Shown piece by piece: positions 7,618 to 9,877 of a stretch of 9,877 bases of DNA. Every line of letters starts with the position of its first letter. Position 1 is the stretch's first letter. Both the position numbers and the translations under genes were made by a program. This DNA comes from JABSOG01 sp041583135 (GTDB lineage Bacteria > Pseudomonadota > Gammaproteobacteria > Enterobacterales > Alteromonadaceae), in assembly GCA_041583135.1 (NCBI GenBank), contig JBFHGJ010000162.1, forward strand, positions 1 through 9,877. The letters run 5' to 3'. The notes below the pieces were generated by a model, which was given only the letters and a program-made list of their open reading frames with translations, did not search any database and was not told where the DNA came from.

Positions 7618-8359
7618 AGCCTCCAGCGCAACCTCGGGGGAAGACATTTGTTTTATTCAGATGCACCGTCCCGAGGCCAACAACACCATTAACGGTGAAC
7701 TCATAGAAGAGATCTGGCAGGTGATAAAGACCTATCGCGAACAGGTGAAAATCATCGTACTCAGTGGTTTGCCTGAGGTATTTTGCTTTGGCGCCGACTT
7801 TGCCGCGATGGCCAATGAAGAGCCGCAAGTGGGCGAAGGGCCGCAGCCTTTGTACGATTTGTGGCGTGAGCTGGCTTTTGGTCCTTTTGTTACTATCGCC
7901 CATGTGCGTGGCAAGGCCAACGCCGGTGGCATCGGGTTTGTTGCCGCGTGTGATTTGGTGCTTAGTGAAACCCGCGCCGAATACAGCCTCTCTGAAATGC
8001 TGTTTGGTTTGATGCCTGCCTATGTGATGCCGTTTTTAATTCGCCGCATTGGCTTTCAGCGCGCTCACGCCATGACCATTTCAACTACGCCGGTATCGGC
8101 AACTGAAGCCAAAAGCTGGGCCTTGGTCGATGATGTGGATGATGATGCCCAAGGGTTACTCAATCGCCATTTAAGGCGCTTAAGAAGGCTCAACAAAAAG
8201 GCCATTGCCCGCTATAAAGACTATTTGGCCGATATGGACCAAGAGATTGCAGTCAATCGCCCCAAAGCCATTGTTGCCAATGAAAAGGTATTTCACGACC
8301 AAGAGAACATGGCCAAGATCAGCCGCTATGTTACCACCGGGCAGTTTCCATGGGAGTAG
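7586..8359 (+). CDS. PksH-like enoyl-CoA hydratase family protein (ECH1, beta-branching dehydratase)
   Basis: A 257-residue free-standing crotonase-fold enzyme. In HMG-type beta-branching, ECH1 enzymes dehydrate the ACP-bound HMG-like intermediate to a glutaconyl-type thioester. Visible family features are RPEANNTING (28-37), VFCFGADF (65-72), which supplies the first oxyanion-hole region, KANAGGIGFVAACD (110-123) for the second, and YSLSEMLFGLMP (133-144) with Glu137 at the usual catalytic acid site. The FCFGADF motif and length fit the PksH/MupJ type better than housekeeping fatty-acid hydratases. It is followed after 4 bases by the matching ECH2 gene, the normal pairing in beta-branching cassettes. 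The pksH symbol is withheld because orthology cannot be tested here. Confidence 0.87.
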   Translation: MSYNTLNVSFKASSATSGEDICFIQMHRPEANNTINGELIEEIWQVIKTYREQVKIIVLSGLPEVFCFGADFAAMANEEPQVGEGPQPLYDLWRELAFGPFVTIAHVRGKANAGGIGFVAACDLVLSETRAEYSLSEMLFGLMPAYVMPFLIRRIGFQRAHAMTISTTPVSATEAKSWALVDDVDDDAQGLLNRHLRRLRRLNKKAIARYKDYLADMDQEIAVNRPKAIVANEKVFHDQENMAKISRYVTTGQFPWE

Positions 8360-8366
8360 GGCGATG
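8352..8366 (+). promoter_or_regulatory. RBS fixing the start of the ECH2 gene
   Basis: GGGAG at 8352-8356 is 7 bases before the ATG at 8364. The reading frame stays open upstream to 8205, but that part lies inside the ECH1 gene. PksI-type homology begins at the 8364 Met, so this is the supported start. Confidence 0.7.
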
Positions 8367-9104
8367 AATCAGGTGGTGTTTACTGAAGTGGTTGCGCCGG
8401 GCGTCATGCATGTGGTGATGCGCGATGAAGACTACAAAAATACCTTCTCTGAGCAGTTGGTGGCTCAGCTGCTCGATACCTTTGCACAAATTGCCCAAGA
8501 CGACAGTTTGAAGGTGGTGGTGCTCAGTGGTTATGATCATTATTTTTGCGCCGGTGGTAGTCAAAAGGGGCTATTGGCGTTTTCTGATGGGCAGGGGCAG
8601 TTTACCGACACGCCCATTTATAGCCTTGCGCTCGACTGTCCGATACCGGTGATCTCGGCAATGCAGGGCCACGGCATAGGTGGCGGCTTTGTGATGGGGC
8701 TGTTTGCCGATTTTGTCATTTTGGGCAAAGAGAATATCTACACCACCAATTTTATGAAATACGGCTTTACGCCGGGCATGGGCGCGACTTACATCGTGCC
8801 GCACAAATTAGGACCGGCCCTCGGCCATGAAATGCTGCTAAATGCGCAAAACTTTCGTGGTGAGCAGTTAAAGCAGCGCGGCGTGCCGTATCCGGTTTAC
8901 CCCAAAGCCGAGGTGCTTGAAAAAGCCTTTGCGCTGGCCAATGAGGTGGCGCAAAAACCACGTATCTCTTTGGTCACCTTAAAAGCCCATTTGACCGCAC
9001 CAATAAAGGCCGCTTTGCCTGATGTGATAGCGCAAGAGATAAAAATGCATGAAGTGACCTTTCATCAGCCGCAAGTTAAACAGCGCATTGAAGCGCTGTT
9101 TTAG
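8364..9104 (+). CDS. PksI-like enoyl-CoA hydratase family decarboxylase (ECH2)
   Basis: A 246-residue crotonase-fold enzyme that closely resembles PksI/MupK-type ECH2 proteins, which decarboxylate the ACP-bound glutaconyl-type intermediate to finish a beta-methyl or related branch. Visible features are LSGYDHYFCAGGSQKGLL (54-71), LDCPIPVISAMQGHGIGGGFVMGLFADF (90-117), NFMKYGFTPGMGATYIVPHKLG (129-150), and the C-terminal MHEVTF with His229, a conserved position in these decarboxylases. The length is about that of the family. It forms a pair with the preceding ECH1 gene. Between residues 54 and 150 it aligns without gaps to the second ECH domain of the upstream megasynthase, about half identical by eye, so the two are related copies of one function. 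Catalytic residues appear intact here. Confidence 0.92.
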   Translation: MNQVVFTEVVAPGVMHVVMRDEDYKNTFSEQLVAQLLDTFAQIAQDDSLKVVVLSGYDHYFCAGGSQKGLLAFSDGQGQFTDTPIYSLALDCPIPVISAMQGHGIGGGFVMGLFADFVILGKENIYTTNFMKYGFTPGMGATYIVPHKLGPALGHEMLLNAQNFRGEQLKQRGVPYPVYPKAEVLEKAFALANEVAQKPRISLVTLKAHLTAPIKAALPDVIAQEIKMHEVTFHQPQVKQRIEALF

Positions 9105-9115
9105 GAGAGAACATG
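9103..9115 (+). promoter_or_regulatory. Strong RBS of the monooxygenase gene
   Basis: AGGAGAGA (9103-9110) is the best Shine-Dalgarno match in the window, and AGGAG is 5 bases from the ATG at 9113. It overlaps the TAG stop of the ECH2 gene, so the monooxygenase is read from the same transcript. Confidence 0.8.
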
Positions 9116-9877
9116 TATAGCAATGACAACATCAACGCAGAGCTGAGCCGTTTACTTGGTTTAGGTGACAATGTGCCTGTAAAAGGTGCCAAGCCACAGG
9201 GCATGGATTTTAGCCTGATCTTTTTCTCTGATATCAACCAGCAAATGGCCCATAAATATCAGTTGGTGTTTGATCTTTGCGAGTTTGCCGACAGCAACGG
9301 CTTTTGCGCGGCGTGGTTGCCTGAGCGGCATTTTCATCCTTTTGGCGGCATCTATCCGAACCCATCGGTGTTGGCCTCGGCCATTGCGGTTAAAACCAAT
9401 AAACTGCGCCTTAGAAGCGGCTCTGTGGTGTTGCCGCTGCACCATCCGGTGGAGATAGTTGAAGCTTGGTCGATGGTGGATAACCTCTCTAACGGCCGGG
9501 TGGACTTAGGCGTGGCCTGCGGCTGGAACCCCAACGACTTTTTATTATCTCCGCAAACCTTTGACGATAAACGTCAGGTATGGTTCGACCGCATCAAAGA
9601 AATACAAGCGCTGTGGCGTGGCGAGGAAAAAACCTACTTAAACGGCGCGGGCAAACAGGCCACCGTTAAGGTTTACCCTAAGCCCATTCAGCCTGAGCTT
9701 GATATTTGGTTAGCGGTAACCAAATCCGACGAGCACTTTGCCTACGCCGGTGCCAATGGCTACCACGTACTGACCATGCTCCAAGGCATTGATTTGGATA
9801 AGCTGGGCGAAAAAATCGCGATTTACCGCCAAGCCCGGCAAGACAATGGCCTTAACCCCGATGAGGGCAAAATCACC
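9113..9877 (+). CDS. MupA-type luciferase-like FMN-dependent monooxygenase (3' truncated)
   Basis: The frame is open from the ATG to the window end (255 codons, no stop), so the gene continues. After about 30 residues without clear family match (MYSNDNINAELSRLLGLG), the protein is a bacterial-luciferase-fold (TIM-barrel) flavin monooxygenase of the kind found in polyketide and peptide clusters. Visible features are MDFSLIFFSD (31-40), LPERHFHPFGGIYPNPSVLA (69-88), LRSGSVVLPLHHPVEIVEAWSMVDNLSNGRVDLG (100-133) and CGWNPNDFLL (136-145). Relatives use reduced FMN and oxygen to hydroxylate or otherwise oxidise carrier-bound chains. In many clusters this domain is embedded in a PKS or NRPS module; here it starts a protein, and whether synthase domains follow cannot be seen. 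Family call is firm; the site of oxidation is unknown. Confidence 0.9.
   Translation, partial: MYSNDNINAELSRLLGLGDNVPVKGAKPQGMDFSLIFFSDINQQMAHKYQLVFDLCEFADSNGFCAAWLPERHFHPFGGIYPNPSVLASAIAVKTNKLRLRSGSVVLPLHHPVEIVEAWSMVDNLSNGRVDLGVACGWNPNDFLLSPQTFDDKRQVWFDRIKEIQALWRGEEKTYLNGAGKQATVKVYPKPIQPELDIWLAVTKSDEHFAYAGANGYHVLTMLQGIDLDKLGEKIAIYRQARQDNGLNPDEGKIT

Noticed and set aside
8205..8363. Longer ECH2 protein starting at ATG 8205
   Set aside because: The extra 53 residues lie inside the ECH1 gene, do not resemble PksI-type proteins, and a good RBS precedes the ATG at 8364.
7586..9104. Fatty-acid beta-oxidation enoyl-CoA hydratases
   Set aside because: Both proteins carry PksH/PksI-type motifs and sit beside a PKS with a beta-branching ACP; no thiolase or acyl-CoA dehydrogenase is nearby.
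1..9877. CRISPR arrays, tRNAs, insertion sequences, terminators or internal promoters
   Set aside because: The window is almost entirely coding, with gaps of at most 8 bases; I saw no regularly spaced repeats, inverted-repeat ends or hairpin plus T-run between genes.

Overview
The window is one uninterrupted stretch of a biosynthetic operon. All five genes are on the + strand and they overlap or sit within 8 bases of each other. It reads as part of a trans-AT polyketide synthase (PKS) / non-ribosomal peptide hybrid cluster with a beta-branching (HMG-type) module, probably from a marine-type gammaproteobacterium. The host call is an inference from balanced base composition, Q-rich gammaproteobacterial-looking proteins and tight gene packing. 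No rRNA, tRNA or housekeeping gene is present to confirm it; Shewanella-like is a guess.

Layout. (1) Bases 2-5461 hold the C-terminal 1819 residues of a megasynthase, cut by the window's 5' edge. Domain order is [truncated crotonase/ECH]-[PksI-like ECH]-ACP1-(repetitive linker)-KS-(post-KS linker, no AT)-ACP2-condensation-like domain. (2) Bases 5458-7617 encode a P-type ATPase-like protein that keeps the phosphorylation chemistry but has lost every recognisable metal-binding residue. (3) Bases 7586-8359 encode a PksH-like ECH1 dehydratase. (4) Bases 8364-9104 encode a PksI-like ECH2 decarboxylase. (5) Bases 9113-9877 encode the first 255 residues of a MupA-type luciferase-like flavin monooxygenase, cut by the 3' edge.

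How it fits together. In beta-branching, an HMG-CoA-synthase-like enzyme adds a carbon branch at a beta-keto group on a special ACP; ECH1 then dehydrates and ECH2 decarboxylates the intermediate. ACP1 carries the Trp that marks beta-branching ACPs (DSITGVTW). Two ECH domains sit just before it in cis, and two free-standing ECH enzymes are encoded downstream. The HMG synthase, decarboxylating KS and acyltransferase are not in the window and should lie outside it. The KS-ACP2-C segment would extend the chain once and then join or release it through the condensation domain. The luciferase-like monooxygenase is a tailoring oxidase, and the ATPase is the odd member.

The features most worth following are the metal-site-less P-type ATPase translationally coupled into a polyketide operon, and the doubled cis plus trans set of ECH functions. 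No intergenic region exceeds 8 bases, so there is no internal promoter region, terminator, RNA gene, mobile element or CRISPR array to report.
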